The notes: generated from the letters alone by a model not told the origin. Shown: positions 36,600 to 46,039, counted from the stretch's first letter. The stretch: 64,000 nt of DNA from Methylovorus mays (GCF_020531915.1 NZ_JAJAVG010000001.1:37440-101439); one strand, 5' to 3'. Made by a program: numbers and translations.

Positions 36600-38021
36600 C
36601 TATTTATCCGCCGCCAGCTTCAATGGTACATACAAGGTGTTGTCATCACGTTGCACCAGCAGCGCAACGGTTTTACCACCCGCCACAGTGGCCAACTGCT
36701 TGTTGAACTGCTCCAGGCTCTGCACTTCGGTATTGTTAAGCCCAAGCACAATATCACCACGGCGGATACCTGCCTGAGCAGCAGGGCCCTGCGCATCCAC
36801 CACCAGCAAGCCATTCTTGCCACTCAGCTTGCGCTTCTGTGCCGGGGTTAGCTCGCGAAGCACCAGACCCAGACGGTTTACTTCTGGTTTGGCTGAGCCT
36901 TTGGCAGCAGGCGTAGCGGCATCTTTCTCGTTAGGCGCTTCACCCACCGTGATGTTGAGCGTTTTGTTGCTACCCTTGCGCAACACTTCCACTGGAACGG
37001 TCTTACCGGGCTTGGTAGCACCGACAATCCGCGGCAGGTCAGAAGATGTCGTGACAGGCTTGCCATCAAACTTCAGGATCACGTCGCCCGCTTCCAGGCC
37101 ACCCTTTTCGGCTGGTGCGCCTTTTTCCACGCCAGCGACCAGTGCACCATTGGTGCTCTTCATGCCGAAGGAGTCAGCCAGATCTTTGTTGATTTCCTGA
37201 ATACCTATCCCCAGCCAGCCGCGGGTAACCTTACCGCTAGCCTTGAGCTGATTGGATACATCAATCGCCACATCAATCGGAATGGAGAATGAAAGCCCCA
37301 TAGAACCACCACTGCGGCTGTATATCTGCGAATTGATGCCCACCACTTCCCCACGCAGATTGAACAATGGACCACCGGAGTTACCGGGGTTGATCGCCAC
37401 GTCGGTCTGAATGAAGGGAACAAAGTTTTCCTGCGGCAAAGCACGACCCTTGGCACTGACAATACCCGCCGTCATGGTATTTTCCAGTCCGAATGGCGAA
37501 CCAATTGCTGCGACCCATTCACCAACTTTCAGCTGGTTGGGGTCACCAATCGTGACCTTGGGCAGATTGGTCGCATCAATTTTGATCAGCGCGACATCGG
37601 TACGACGATCAGAGCCGATGATCTTGGCCTTGAACTCACGTTTGTCGTAGAGCTTCACCAGGACTTCGTCGGCCTCGTTTACCACATGGGCATTGGTCAG
37701 GATATATCCATCACTACTGATGATAAAACCAGAGCCCAGGGACTGGGATTTGTAATCCTGTTGCGGGGCACCGTTACCCTGCCCCGGCATCCCGGGGATG
37801 CCAAAGCGACGCAACAGCTCACCCAAGGCAGGATCATCCGGCATGCCGGGAAACGGCACATTGCCCTCCGTCCCGCCATGCATGACCTGGGTAATGCTGA
37901 TATTCACAACAGCAGGCCCTTGTTTTTCCGCCAGCTCGGTAAAGTCGGGCAAGTCCTTGGCTGATGCAGTTCCTGACACTGTAATAAGGATCGCGCAAGT
38001 GGCGATTATTTTCTTAAGCAT
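36600..38021 (-). CDS. degP: Do-family periplasmic serine protease (DegP/MucD)
   Basis: 473 residues. A signal peptide (1-21) precedes a trypsin-like domain with catalytic His112 (TNAHVV), Asp142 (RRTDVALIKID) and Ser215 (NPGNSGGPLF). Two PDZ domains follow (about 270-350, 385-465). The protease degrades misfolded envelope proteins. It lies downstream of rseB as in MucD-type operons; a 205-bp gap separates them. ATG preceded by GAGGTG. Confidence 0.96.
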   Translation of the reverse strand: MLKKIIATCAILITVSGTASAKDLPDFTELAEKQGPAVVNISITQVMHGGTEGNVPFPGMPDDPALGELLRRFGIPGMPGQGNGAPQQDYKSQSLGSGFIISSDGYILTNAHVVNEADEVLVKLYDKREFKAKIIGSDRRTDVALIKIDATNLPKVTIGDPNQLKVGEWVAAIGSPFGLENTMTAGIVSAKGRALPQENFVPFIQTDVAINPGNSGGPLFNLRGEVVGINSQIYSRSGGSMGLSFSIPIDVAIDVSNQLKASGKVTRGWLGIGIQEINKDLADSFGMKSTNGALVAGVEKGAPAEKGGLEAGDVILKFDGKPVTTSSDLPRIVGATKPGKTVPVEVLRKGSNKTLNITVGEAPNEKDAATPAAKGSAKPEVNRLGLVLRELTPAQKRKLSGKNGLLVVDAQGPAAQAGIRRGDIVLGLNNTEVQSLEQFNKQLATVAGGKTVALLVQRDDNTLYVPLKLAADK

Positions 38022-38226
38022 GCATACACCTCATTCGTACATCGGTTAAATGACAGTCATACCTCAAGCATGGGCTGCGTGTGGTTGAAGACATCGCGAC
38101 ATCATGCCCGTTCCCCTAACAACATCTGATAAATGTGCACCGTCCATGCGTGCAAACCCCACAGCATGGCGGCAAAACGCGTGGCCGCGTTGGCGCTGCA
38201 TGCTGCAAGGAAAATCCATACGGGGG
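38022..38226. other. rseB-degP spacer
   Basis: No gene is supported here. A 63-codon minus-strand frame overlaps the rseB end but lacks a convincing start. The length leaves room for a separate degP promoter; none was identified with confidence. Confidence 0.4.
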
Positions 38227-39195
38227 CTATTTCTTGAAATGAATGGTATTGGCAATCTGGGTCACTGTGGCTTCGGGCACTTCCCCCACCACCACGACCT
38301 GGTGTCCTTCAAGGACATTGGCATAAAAATGGGTAGCACCAAAAGCACTATGACCCACCTTGGGCGCCATCCCTTTGAGCAAAGGCTCAATAAACAGCGA
38401 TACCGAGGCCAGACCATCCGAATAAACAATCTGGGTCACAGGTGCCGGTTTACCAGGAACCAACCGCGTAATCTCGTCGACCTTGCGATAGCCTGAGGGC
38501 AACTGATCAACACTCCAGGTAATGGCTTCCACTGGCGCCGAGCGACCTGCCCCGGGCTCTTCCATCACGTACTGCTTTTCGGGACTGACATTGGGTTGAA
38601 ACCAGTCCATTTTCTGGCTATTCATCAAGGTTAACTGATTGAACGCAAACTGCTCCATGGGCTCGTTGCGATCATTCGCCGACATGGATTTAAGCAGGAG
38701 GCCATATTCACGGTCTGCCCAGAATTTGTAGGTGTAACGGAATTTATCCTTGGGAGAGAGAATAACCATTTGGCCATCTCTTCCACCGATGCGCTCCATG
38801 CCGCCCAGCCGGACATCGTAGCTAGTCTTGATGGCATCAAGATTGGAGGGGAGGACTGCCGGGAACATATTCTGGCCGCGTCGCTTTTCAATGATCACTT
38901 TTTCATTACGCGGGCTGAAAATCACCACATCGCGCCCCTGACTCAACACCTCGCGCGGGGTGCCGTCGAGTACCACGATGCGGGCATATTCGCCCTGCCC
39001 GTAATTCATGTGGGTGATCTGTACCGAGCGTGAACCTGTGCCCGACTGATAAACAAATACACCCTGATAACTTAGCTCGCGGGCAGCCTGGGCCGCCTTT
39101 TGCAAGACCATCCAGGGGTCACCAGTGGCTTCTCCGGCCGCTGTTGCAAGCGCAACATGGCTGACAAGCAAAAAACCCAGCACCCCACGCTTCAT
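38227..39195 (-). CDS. rseB: RseB/MucB, periplasmic regulator of sigma-E
   Basis: 322 residues. A signal peptide (MKRGVLGFLLVSHVALATAA) is followed by a MucB/RseB N-terminal lipoprotein-like domain (VFVYQSGTGSRSVQITH, FSPRNEKVIIEKRRG) and a C-terminal domain (DGLASVSLFIEPL, FGATHFYANVLEGHQVVVVG). It protects RseA from proteolysis. The start shares a base with the rseA stop. Confidence 0.95.
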   Translation of the reverse strand: MKRGVLGFLLVSHVALATAAGEATGDPWMVLQKAAQAARELSYQGVFVYQSGTGSRSVQITHMNYGQGEYARIVVLDGTPREVLSQGRDVVIFSPRNEKVIIEKRRGQNMFPAVLPSNLDAIKTSYDVRLGGMERIGGRDGQMVILSPKDKFRYTYKFWADREYGLLLKSMSANDRNEPMEQFAFNQLTLMNSQKMDWFQPNVSPEKQYVMEEPGAGRSAPVEAITWSVDQLPSGYRKVDEITRLVPGKPAPVTQIVYSDGLASVSLFIEPLLKGMAPKVGHSAFGATHFYANVLEGHQVVVVGEVPEATVTQIANTIHFKK

Positions 39196-39650
39196 TACTT
39201 CTCGCTTTCAGAGTAGGACGCAGGCTGAATGTAATAAGCAGAGTTGCTTGGGGCCATGGACTGATGGGCCAGCAGATACTCGGAGGCGACATTCTGTGCA
39301 ATTTCAGCAGGTGCAGCTTCGCCATGGGTTTGCACCTGTTGCTGCAATACCATCCAGCCGACAAACATGACGGCGGCTACCGAAGCCGCCACCGACCAAA
39401 GTGTCGGCGTCTTGTAAACAGCTTTTTTGGCTTTGGGAGCCAATACCACCGGCTCCTGTTCCAGTTGTTGCATGATGCGGTCGGTCAGATCCGACTTGAA
39501 AATGGGGCTGCCGCGCATGCAGTCCCCAATCAGATGATAGGTGGTCCAGGAATCGGACAGGGTTTCGCTGGACCGAATGGCCGTGTATAGATACTCGGAG
39601 TCTTCCAGAGACAGCTCTTCATCAACGAGAGCAGAAACTTGATCTTTCAT
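39195..39650 (-). CDS. rseA: RseA/MucA, anti-sigma-E factor
   Basis: 151 residues. The N-terminal sigma-binding region (MKDQVSALVDEELSLEDSEY) is followed by one membrane helix (about residues 85-103, TLWSVAASVAAVMFVGWMV) and a short periplasmic tail. It lies 16 bp downstream of rpoE. Confidence 0.94.
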   Translation of the reverse strand: MKDQVSALVDEELSLEDSEYLYTAIRSSETLSDSWTTYHLIGDCMRGSPIFKSDLTDRIMQQLEQEPVVLAPKAKKAVYKTPTLWSVAASVAAVMFVGWMVLQQQVQTHGEAAPAEIAQNVASEYLLAHQSMAPSNSAYYIQPASYSESEK

Positions 39651-39666
39651 TACTTTCTCCTGTTAC

Positions 39667-40380
39667 TTACCAGCGCTTGTCCTGAGGCGTATCCAGCAAC
39701 GGGCGCAGTTTCTGCGCAATGGTTTCACGAGCCCTGAAAATACGTGAACGCACCGTACCAATCGGGCAGTTCATCAGGGTCGCGATTTCCTCGTAGCTCA
39801 AACCTTCAATCTCGCGCAGGGTAATCGCCGTCCGTAATTCATCAGGAAGTGCCGCAACGGTGTCGTTGACAGTACGGGCGATTTCCTTGGTCATTAACTC
39901 TGTTTCAGGCGTGTCCATGGTACGCAATTCGTTACCGTCCTCGAAGTTTTCAGCGTCTTCGATTTCGATGTCGTTGGATACCTGTGGACGACGGCCCATG
40001 GCCACCAGATAATTCTTGGCGGTGTTGATGCCAATACGATACAACCAAGTGTAGAACGCACTTTCACCCCGGAAGTTAGGCAAGGCGCGATATGCCTTGA
40101 TGAAGGACTCTTGTACCACGTCCTCAACCTCAGCCTGGTCACGAATCAGTCGGGACAATAAACGCCCCAGCTTGCGCTGGTATTTGTCCACCAGCATGCC
40201 AAAAGCGCGCTTATCACCGCGCTGAGCACGCTCAACCAATTCCTGATCTATCTCCCGGTTGCCCACCATGGGGCCAGCGCTCCCTGTCTGCATATTGTTA
40301 ATTTTCGGAGTATACCCTTGCATCGTAGTGTCTACGAAACCTAGGCGCGAAAATTCTCCCATATTTTTTGCATTAATCAT
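39667..40380 (-). CDS. rpoE: RpoE/AlgU, envelope-stress sigma factor
   Basis: 237 residues from the ATG at 40380, which has an ideal GGGAG site. The classical RpoE start corresponds to MVGNREIDQELVERAQRGDK at 40269, so this product has 37 extra N-terminal residues if the first ATG is used. Region 2 (QAEVEDVVQESFIKAYRALP) and region 4 (GLSYEEIATLMNCPIGTVRS) are intact. The operon is rpoE-rseA-rseB-degP. Confidence 0.95.
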   Translation of the reverse strand: MINAKNMGEFSRLGFVDTTMQGYTPKINNMQTGSAGPMVGNREIDQELVERAQRGDKRAFGMLVDKYQRKLGRLLSRLIRDQAEVEDVVQESFIKAYRALPNFRGESAFYTWLYRIGINTAKNYLVAMGRRPQVSNDIEIEDAENFEDGNELRTMDTPETELMTKEIARTVNDTVAALPDELRTAITLREIEGLSYEEIATLMNCPIGTVRSRIFRARETIAQKLRPLLDTPQDKRW

Positions 40381-40417
40381 TGTATTTCTCCCAGCTTGGT
40401 GTCGACTAGCTTAGTGT

Positions 40418-40447
40418 TGAAGACAGCGCTACACTGATTAAAGTTTC
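40418..40447 (-). promoter_or_regulatory. Sigma-E-type autoregulatory promoter of rpoE
   Basis: GAAACTT (40441-40447), a 16-base spacer and GTCTTCA (40418-40424) resemble the sigma-E consensus GGAACTT-16-TCTGA-type. They sit about 38 bp before the ATG at 40380. Autoregulation is known for RpoE systems. Confidence 0.6.
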
Positions 40448-40462
40448 ACCTGACGGATATAT

Positions 40463-42121
40463 ATGCAGCAATTTGATGTATTGATCATTGGTAGCGGGCT
40501 GGCGGGTCTCACCCTGGCCTTGAAAGTGGCAGCAGACAAAAAAGTATGTCTGGTCAGCAAGCGCAGCATCAATGATAGCTCCAGCAACTGGGCACAAGGC
40601 GGCATTGCTGCGGTGCTCACCGACGACGATTCCATTGAAGCCCATATTCAGGACACCCTGATTGCCGGCGCCGGACTCTGTGATGCCGAAGTCACCCGCC
40701 TGGTCGCCGAGCATGGCCGCGAAACGGTGCAATGGCTGATTGACGAGGGCGTGCCGTTTACCCGTGAAGATGACGATAGCGGTTTTCACCTGACGCGCGA
40801 AGGTGGTCATAGTCACCGCCGCATCATTCACGCCGCCGATGCTACCGGGCATGCCGTGCAAAAAACACTGGCCGAAAAAGTCCGCAAGCACCCCAACATC
40901 ACCCTGCTGGAAGACCATATCGCCGTGGACCTGATTACGGCCCGCAAGGTCAAGATCGAAGGTGCAGAATGCCTAGGTGCCTATGTGCTGGATAACCAGA
41001 GCGGCAAGGTGCTCACCATTGCCGCCCAGAATACCGTGCTGGCCACGGGCGGCGCAGGCAAGGTTTACCTCTACACCACCAACCCGGATGTCGCCACGGG
41101 CGATGGCATTGCCATGGCCTGGCGCGCAGGCTGCCGCGTGGCGAACATGGAGTTCATCCAGTTCCACCCAACCTGTTTGTATCATCCGCAGGCCAAGTCA
41201 TTTCTGATCACCGAAGCCGTGCGTGGTGAAGGTGGCCGTCTGCTGTTGCCCGATGGTACCCGCTTCATGCTGGAACATGACCCGCGTGGCGAACTGGCGC
41301 CACGCGACGTGGTCGCCCGCGCCATCGACTTTGAAATGAAAAAGCGCGGCATTGATTGCGTGTATCTCGATATCTCGCATCAGCCGGCCGATTTTGTGCT
41401 TTCGCACTTCCCCACCATTTATCGCCGCTGCATGGAGCTGGGCATCGACATCACGCGCGAGCCTATCCCGGTAGTGCCCGCCGCGCACTATAGCTGTGGC
41501 GGTGTCATGACGGACCACATTGGCCGTACGGATATTCCACGGCTGTATGCCATTGGCGAAACCGCCTGTACCGGCCTGCACGGGGCCAATCGCCTGGCCA
41601 GCAACTCGCTGCTGGAGTGCCTGGTATTCGGCCAGGCCGCTGCACAGGATATTCTGGCAAAACCGAACAAGCGCCCGGTCAAATTGCCCTATTGGGATGA
41701 AAGCCGGGTAACCGATGCCGATGAAGAAATCATCATCACCCACAACTGGAGCGAGCTGCGCCGCACCATGTGGAATTACGTGGGCATCGTGCGCACCAAC
41801 AAGCGCCTGACACGCGCCCTGCACCGCATACATTTGCTGCGTGATGAAGTGCACGAGTTTTACAGCAACTTCCGCATCAGCAATAATCTGATTGAGCTGC
41901 GCAACCTGCTGCAGGTGGCCGAACTGATTGTGAATAGCGCCATGGAACGGCACGAGAGTCGCGGCCTGCATTACAGCAAGGATTACCCTGACATGCTGCC
42001 AGATGCCATTCCTACCGTGCTAACCCCATCCAATTACTACAGCCTGCTGGATCGCCATCATGGTCATCACGAGATGACGAGTTTGAAAAAACCGGCACGC
42101 CGCACCAAGGCAACACATTAG
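40463..42121 (+). CDS. nadB: NadB, L-aspartate oxidase
   Basis: 552 residues. The FAD-binding motif is [19 protein letters not shown]. Family segments include [40 protein letters not shown] and [19 protein letters not shown]. The C-terminal succinate-dehydrogenase-like domain contains [20 protein letters not shown]. It oxidises aspartate to iminoaspartate for NAD synthesis. Divergent from rpoE; its ribosome binding site is weak. Confidence 0.97.
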   Translation: MQQFDVLIIGSGLAGLTLALKVAADKKVCLVSKRSINDSSSNWAQGGIAAVLTDDDSIEAHIQDTLIAGAGLCDAEVTRLVAEHGRETVQWLIDEGVPFTREDDDSGFHLTREGGHSHRRIIHAADATGHAVQKTLAEKVRKHPNITLLEDHIAVDLITARKVKIEGAECLGAYVLDNQSGKVLTIAAQNTVLATGGAGKVYLYTTNPDVATGDGIAMAWRAGCRVANMEFIQFHPTCLYHPQAKSFLITEAVRGEGGRLLLPDGTRFMLEHDPRGELAPRDVVARAIDFEMKKRGIDCVYLDISHQPADFVLSHFPTIYRRCMELGIDITREPIPVVPAAHYSCGGVMTDHIGRTDIPRLYAIGETACTGLHGANRLASNSLLECLVFGQAAAQDILAKPNKRPVKLPYWDESRVTDADEEIIITHNWSELRRTMWNYVGIVRTNKRLTRALHRIHLLRDEVHEFYSNFRISNNLIELRNLLQVAELIVNSAMERHESRGLHYSKDYPDMLPDAIPTVLTPSNYYSLLDRHHGHHEMTSLKKPARRTKATH

Positions 42122-42141
42122 ATTCAGACGAAAGCTTGCTT

Positions 42142-42477
42142 ATGAAACACACCTGGCTATCTGCCGCGCTGATCGCGGCCTTCCTCGCCCCACTACATTC
42201 TCAGGCAGACAACAGCTCGACTGCTGCCGTGCAATTGATCGAAGTGGAGGATGCAGACTGTGCAATAAATGATGGCAAACTGATCACGCTGACCAATACG
42301 CAACCACAATCCGGCAAAGTGGTATGGGTAGACCGCTGGTATCTGGACAAGCAGACGGCCGACCATACCAAACATGTGCTTAATCGCGAACACCCCAGTG
42401 CAAGCCTGGGATGCTCGATCACCCGCGCAGGCAGCCAGCACTGGACGATTTACAGCGTGACGGATCTGCCTGGCTGA
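42142..42477 (+). CDS. Small exported protein, unknown
   Basis: About 111 residues: signal peptide MKHTWLSAALIAAFLAPLHS (cleavage after A22), then a mature domain with two cysteines (VEDADCAIN, SLGCSITR) that could form a disulfide. It lies 20 bp after nadB. The ATG is used; a TTG two codons upstream is the alternative. Family not recognised. Confidence 0.75.
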   Translation: MKHTWLSAALIAAFLAPLHSQADNSSTAAVQLIEVEDADCAINDGKLITLTNTQPQSGKVVWVDRWYLDKQTADHTKHVLNREHPSASLGCSITRAGSQHWTIYSVTDLPG

Positions 42478-42499
42478 TCCGCCTTAACCTGTCATCAGG

Positions 42500-43288
42500 T
42501 CAGGATGCGTCGGGCCTGATACCTGCCTCATCGCCAACGGCAATGCCCCAGACGATATCTTGCTGGCGCAACTCTTCCAGCAGTGCCCCGCCAAAGCTTA
42601 TCAAGGCATCAGTATCCGCATGCCCCATCTCCAGGCCCAACTGTTGCAAGGCCGCAAGCCCCGTCAGCTCACCAGGCTGCAGTACTTGCAACAAGCGCGC
42701 TGTCATGGCATTCATTTCCACAAACTTGACTTCATCCTGCTCGTTGCGAAACACCAGCAGGTGCACCGGCTCAGGCAAGGCCTGCCGCGGCTTGAAACGA
42801 GCTGAAATCTTCTGCACCGGATAATCGTAGACCAGCACAGCCAAGGCGGGAGCCACGATGGGGATGCCCTGCAACAGATCGCCTTCGGCCGTCAGTAATG
42901 GTGTCACCGTATCGGCCGAGGCAATCGCCAGCTCTACCCATTCATAATGCGCGAGACTGACGGCATAAGGCGGCAATGTGCCAACCTGCGGCAAAAACTC
43001 CAGAAAGGCCTTGGGAATATCGCGAAAAAAAGGGCTACTCGCCTGATGCTCGGCAAAAAACCGGCGCACCAGCGCCTGCCATGCGCGCTTGCCCAATACA
43101 CGCTGCAAAACCGGATAACAGGCACCTACAGATGACTGCAGATTATTGAATACGATCTCGTTATAGACACGCATGCGCTTGGCCTGCACCCCTGCAGGGC
43201 GCATATGCTGGCGCGGATGGCGAATATGCGCCGTGAATGCCAGCTGATATTGCTGAAATAGCGGCAATGAGGATTCCGTATCACTCAT
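42500..43288 (-). CDS. DUF2063 partner protein of a DUF692 RiPP enzyme (HvfC/BufC-like)
   Basis: 262 residues. The N-terminal DUF2063 domain (QYQLAFTAHIRHPRQHMRPA, GVQAKRMRVYNEIVFNNLQS, YPVLQRVLGKRAWQALVRRF) is the recognition element that brings the precursor to the DUF692 oxidase in HvfBC/MbnBC-like systems. It is translationally coupled to the DUF692 gene (ATGA overlap). Confidence 0.9.
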   Translation of the reverse strand: MSDTESSLPLFQQYQLAFTAHIRHPRQHMRPAGVQAKRMRVYNEIVFNNLQSSVGACYPVLQRVLGKRAWQALVRRFFAEHQASSPFFRDIPKAFLEFLPQVGTLPPYAVSLAHYEWVELAIASADTVTPLLTAEGDLLQGIPIVAPALAVLVYDYPVQKISARFKPRQALPEPVHLLVFRNEQDEVKFVEMNAMTARLLQVLQPGELTGLAALQQLGLEMGHADTDALISFGGALLEELRQQDIVWGIAVGDEAGIRPDAS

Positions 43289-44187
43289 GCGGGCACCCGC
43301 TTGCGACTGATGGGGTCGGCTGGCTGCTGTCTGGCAATACCTTGCGGCGCCATTTGCAGATCGGCAATTTTATTCACTTCCCGCATGGCATCCGCCAGCG
43401 GCGGAATATTGGTATCGCGCTCCAGCAAGGTGGGGAAAACGCCAAACAGTTCATAAGCTTCGCGCAGCAACTGCCAGACCGGATCAATCACATCCTGCCC
43501 ATGGGTATCGATGATCAGGTCCTCAGCCTCCTGGTCATGTCCGGCGATATGGGCATAGACAATGCGCTCGCCCGGCATTTCGCGCAGAAACGCATGCGGA
43601 TCAAAACCAAAATTGACACTGTTGACGTAGATATTATTGATATCGAGGTGCAAATCGCAATCCGCCTCCTGCAACACGGCGCGGATGAAGCTGGCCTCAT
43701 CCATCTCAGCGATGGGCGAAGCCACATAAAACGAGGCATTTTCTACCGCAATACGACGCTCCAGAATCTCCTGTGTGCGGCGGATACGCCCCGCCACATG
43801 ATGCACGGCCTCTTCGGTAAAGGGAATGGGCAGCAGATCATACAAATAGCCGCCATCGGTGCAGTAGCTTAAATGCTCGGTATAAAGCGGAATCTGGTGC
43901 TGATCGAGAAACTGTTTTACCTGATGCAGAAAATCTTCATTCAGTGGATCCGGCCCGCCCAGCGACAGGCACAATCCATGACAAACGATGGGATAGCGCG
44001 CGGTGAACCAGGCCAATTGCTTGGCATATTTGCCACCGGCACCTATCCAGTTTTCAGGCGCAATCTCAACAAAATCAAGGTGAGCGGTCAGGCCAGTGCC
44101 GTAAGCTGCCTGAATCTGCGGCAACAGCTCGCGCTTGAGGCCCAGCCCCGCTCCCTTGATGGGATGATGCGATTGCGCCTGCTTCAT
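43285..44187 (-). CDS. DUF692 multinuclear iron oxidase (HvfB/BufB/MbnB family)
   Basis: 300 residues with a TIM-barrel-type DUF692 domain. Conserved segments are FVEIAPENWIG, YPIVCHGLCLSLGGPDPL, LYTEHLSYC, IAVENASFYV, DLHLDINNIYVNSVNFGFDP, YAHIAGHDQE and LIIDTHGQDVIDPVW. The His/Asp/Glu positions expected to bind the iron cluster are present. Characterised members oxidise Cys residues of a small precursor to oxazolone/thioamide or related groups that bind copper. It starts one base after the precursor stop. Confidence 0.93.
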   Translation of the reverse strand: MKQAQSHHPIKGAGLGLKRELLPQIQAAYGTGLTAHLDFVEIAPENWIGAGGKYAKQLAWFTARYPIVCHGLCLSLGGPDPLNEDFLHQVKQFLDQHQIPLYTEHLSYCTDGGYLYDLLPIPFTEEAVHHVAGRIRRTQEILERRIAVENASFYVASPIAEMDEASFIRAVLQEADCDLHLDINNIYVNSVNFGFDPHAFLREMPGERIVYAHIAGHDQEAEDLIIDTHGQDVIDPVWQLLREAYELFGVFPTLLERDTNIPPLADAMREVNKIADLQMAPQGIARQQPADPISRKRVPA

Positions 44188-44188
44188 A

Positions 44189-44521
44189 TTACTTCTTGTC
44201 GGCGTGGCAGGAACCTTCCTTGGACTTCATGTCACCGCTGCAAGAGCCCTCTTTGGCTTTCTTGTCTGCGCTGCAGGAACCCTCGGCTTTTTTATCGGCG
44301 CTGCATGAGCCTTCCTTGGCCATCTTGGCTTTCATTTCAGCACTGCACTTGCCCGTGCCACACTTGCCGTCTTTCATCTTGTCAGCCTCAGCCACCATGT
44401 AGCCGGAAGACAAGGTCTTCATGGCAAATGGATTTTCAGCAGCGTGGACATTGGCAGCTGCCACGGAAGCCACGAATGCAGTACCGACCATCAGGCTCAG
44501 GGTTTTCTTGGAAGTGTTCAT
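44189..44521 (-). CDS. Six-cysteine RiPP precursor, HvfA/bufferin-like
   Basis: 110 residues. Signal peptide (MNTSKKTLSLMVGTAFVASV, cleavage near residue 28), a short spacer, then a Lys/Ala/Ser-rich tail with Cys54, 59, 73, 83, 94 and 105 in DGKCGTGKCS and four EGSC units (EGSCSADKK spacing). EGKCG-type repeats are modified in HvfA; here EGSC prevails. The expected product is an exported, Cys-modified copper-binding peptide. The start has TTAGGAG. Modification and metal are inferred from the adjacent DUF692/DUF2063 genes. Confidence 0.88.
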   Translation of the reverse strand: MNTSKKTLSLMVGTAFVASVAAANVHAAENPFAMKTLSSGYMVAEADKMKDGKCGTGKCSAEMKAKMAKEGSCSADKKAEGSCSADKKAKEGSCSGDMKSKEGSCHADKK

Positions 44522-44608
44522 TTTTATTTCTCCTAAAATTTAAGTGGATAGCTCATCTAGTGAATAGCATCGACCCCATGCTCCTGCACATCAATACCAG
44601 TTTCAACT

Positions 44609-44860
44609 TTATTGACGCTCAAGATCAAGGGCACTGGCAATGCGCGCCTTCGCCTCCTGGGATAACTGCAAAGTCTCATTTTGCTCGGTCAGCCTGACCA
44701 TGCGCTTGGCAGCTTCGCGCAGCAATAACAACTGCCGCCCAAAACGCCTGCACACATCGCATATGGTCAAATGCAGACGTAGCGCAGTCCGCTCACGCCA
44801 AGTCAGGCGCCTGTCCAGCGACTGGGACAACAGCCTGCTGGCTTGTTTGCAACTCAGCAT
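44609..44860 (-). CDS. Soluble zinc-finger anti-sigma factor
   Basis: 83 residues. HLTICDVC gives the HxxxCxxC zinc anti-sigma (ZAS) motif, with an upstream MLSCKQASRLLSQSLDRRL helix as in zf-HC2 proteins. It has no membrane helix, so the switch is cytoplasmic. It lies 44 bp after the sigma gene and 87 bp before the RiPP precursor. Confidence 0.87.
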   Translation of the reverse strand: MLSCKQASRLLSQSLDRRLTWRERTALRLHLTICDVCRRFGRQLLLLREAAKRMVRLTEQNETLQLSQEAKARIASALDLERQ

Positions 44861-44904
44861 AGCGTTCCTCCCTTTCCTCTATTCAGGTAACAAGCGCTCA
44901 TTTT

Positions 44905-45468
44905 CTAGCGCCCCAACCAATGCAATTCAAGACATTTGCGTAACCCCATTCGGGCCCGATACAACATCACCCAAGCATTGGTCGAGCTAATATCCAGTTC
45001 CTTACAAATTATTTCGTTTTCTTCTTCCTGCACTTCGCGCAGCATGAAAAGTGCCGCCAGTTTTTTGGGTAGCCGATCCATGCATTCCTGCAGAATGGTC
45101 AAGAACTGCTTTTGTTCCAGGCTGTTTTCCGGCATACCAAAACTCTGCGGTTTGTCGTTCCAGTGACGATTGTCCTCGTCAAAAAACTCATCCATGCCTG
45201 GCTCATCGGGCAAATCCTCTCCCAGCCCTTCCACCGGTTGCTCGCGCATTTGCTTGCGGATCAGGTCAATCATCTTGTGCTTGAGTATGCCCACCAACCA
45301 GGTGCGGGGGGCCGATTGTCCGGCATAGCTGGCGCTTTGCATGGCAGCCAGCAGCGTCTCCTGCACCACATCTTCGGCCTGGTGACTGTCCCGCAGCCGC
45401 GCCAATGCAAAGCGGTAAAGATAATCACCGTGGTCGGCAAGCCAGGCATGGGGGTCTGTTTTTTTCAT
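44905..45468 (-). CDS. ECF sigma factor controlling the RiPP operon
   Basis: 187 residues. Region 2: FALARLRDSHQAEDVVQETL and APRTWLVGILKHKMIDLIRK. Region 4: FMLREVQEEENEIICKELDI, SSTNAWVMLYRARMGLRKCL. The internal acidic linker is long. Paired with the zinc anti-sigma downstream. Sigma factors are common in bufferin-type operons, where copper or oxidative stress is the cue. Confidence 0.93.
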   Translation of the reverse strand: MKKTDPHAWLADHGDYLYRFALARLRDSHQAEDVVQETLLAAMQSASYAGQSAPRTWLVGILKHKMIDLIRKQMREQPVEGLGEDLPDEPGMDEFFDEDNRHWNDKPQSFGMPENSLEQKQFLTILQECMDRLPKKLAALFMLREVQEEENEIICKELDISSTNAWVMLYRARMGLRKCLELHWLGR

Positions 45469-45615
45469 GCGCTATTCAATCACGAAATGCAGGGGTTGCA
45501 CCATGCCACCAGATGGCTGGCCAATCGGACCATTGCAATTCTGCATTGGTCTGATAACCTCGAAAAAGTGCCCACGGCACCTGTTCATGAACCATGCCAA
45601 TACAGGAAATACGTT

Positions 45616-46023
45616 TTGAAAACGCGCTATACACTTGCCATTTCATGCCTGCTGGCTGCAGGCACCACATGGGCCAACGCAGGGGAGTTTGCCTGGTATT
45701 TCGACAACAATACCACTGCATTTACCGATAGCCAGGTCAGTCAATTAATCAGCAACGGCTTTGAAAATGCGCCAGCATCCACACCGTCTCTCGATAAAAA
45801 ATTCAAGATAGGCATCTTTGTCGGCGGCGGCCCGGACAAAACCAATGTCACGGCTCCGGCTTTTATTCACATGCAGAAAGGCAAACCCGCCAAAGAAGGC
45901 GGCCTGATCGTGAAATGCGATAAATACTGGGTGGGAAATGTGGATCGCAAGGCACTCGCATTCGCGATTCAGGCACAGGTGACGGAAATGGCGAAGTTCG
46001 TCAGTAGCAAGGAATGTCAGTAA
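45616..46023 (+). CDS. Exported protein, unknown
   Basis: 135 residues from a TTG with an AGGA site; no in-frame ATG lies between the preceding region and the signal peptide (KTRYTLAISCLLAAGTTWAN, cleavage near residue 22). The mature part (GEFAWYFDNNTTAFTDSQVS, KFKIGIFVGGGPDKTN, GGLIVKCDKYWVGNVDRKAL) has two cysteines. Divergent from the RiPP-operon sigma factor across 147 bp, so it may share that control. Family not recognised. Confidence 0.72.
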   Translation: MKTRYTLAISCLLAAGTTWANAGEFAWYFDNNTTAFTDSQVSQLISNGFENAPASTPSLDKKFKIGIFVGGGPDKTNVTAPAFIHMQKGKPAKEGGLIVKCDKYWVGNVDRKALAFAIQAQVTEMAKFVSSKECQ

Positions 46024-46039
46024 CCCGCCTATCAAGGCC

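Noticed and set aside
38064..38255. 63-codon frame between rseB and degP
   Set aside because: It overlaps the end of rseB, has no convincing ribosome binding site and no signal or domain.
45112..46023. 303-residue plus-strand protein
   Set aside because: Its first two thirds lie antisense to the ECF sigma gene. The real protein starts at the TTG at 45616, where a signal peptide begins.
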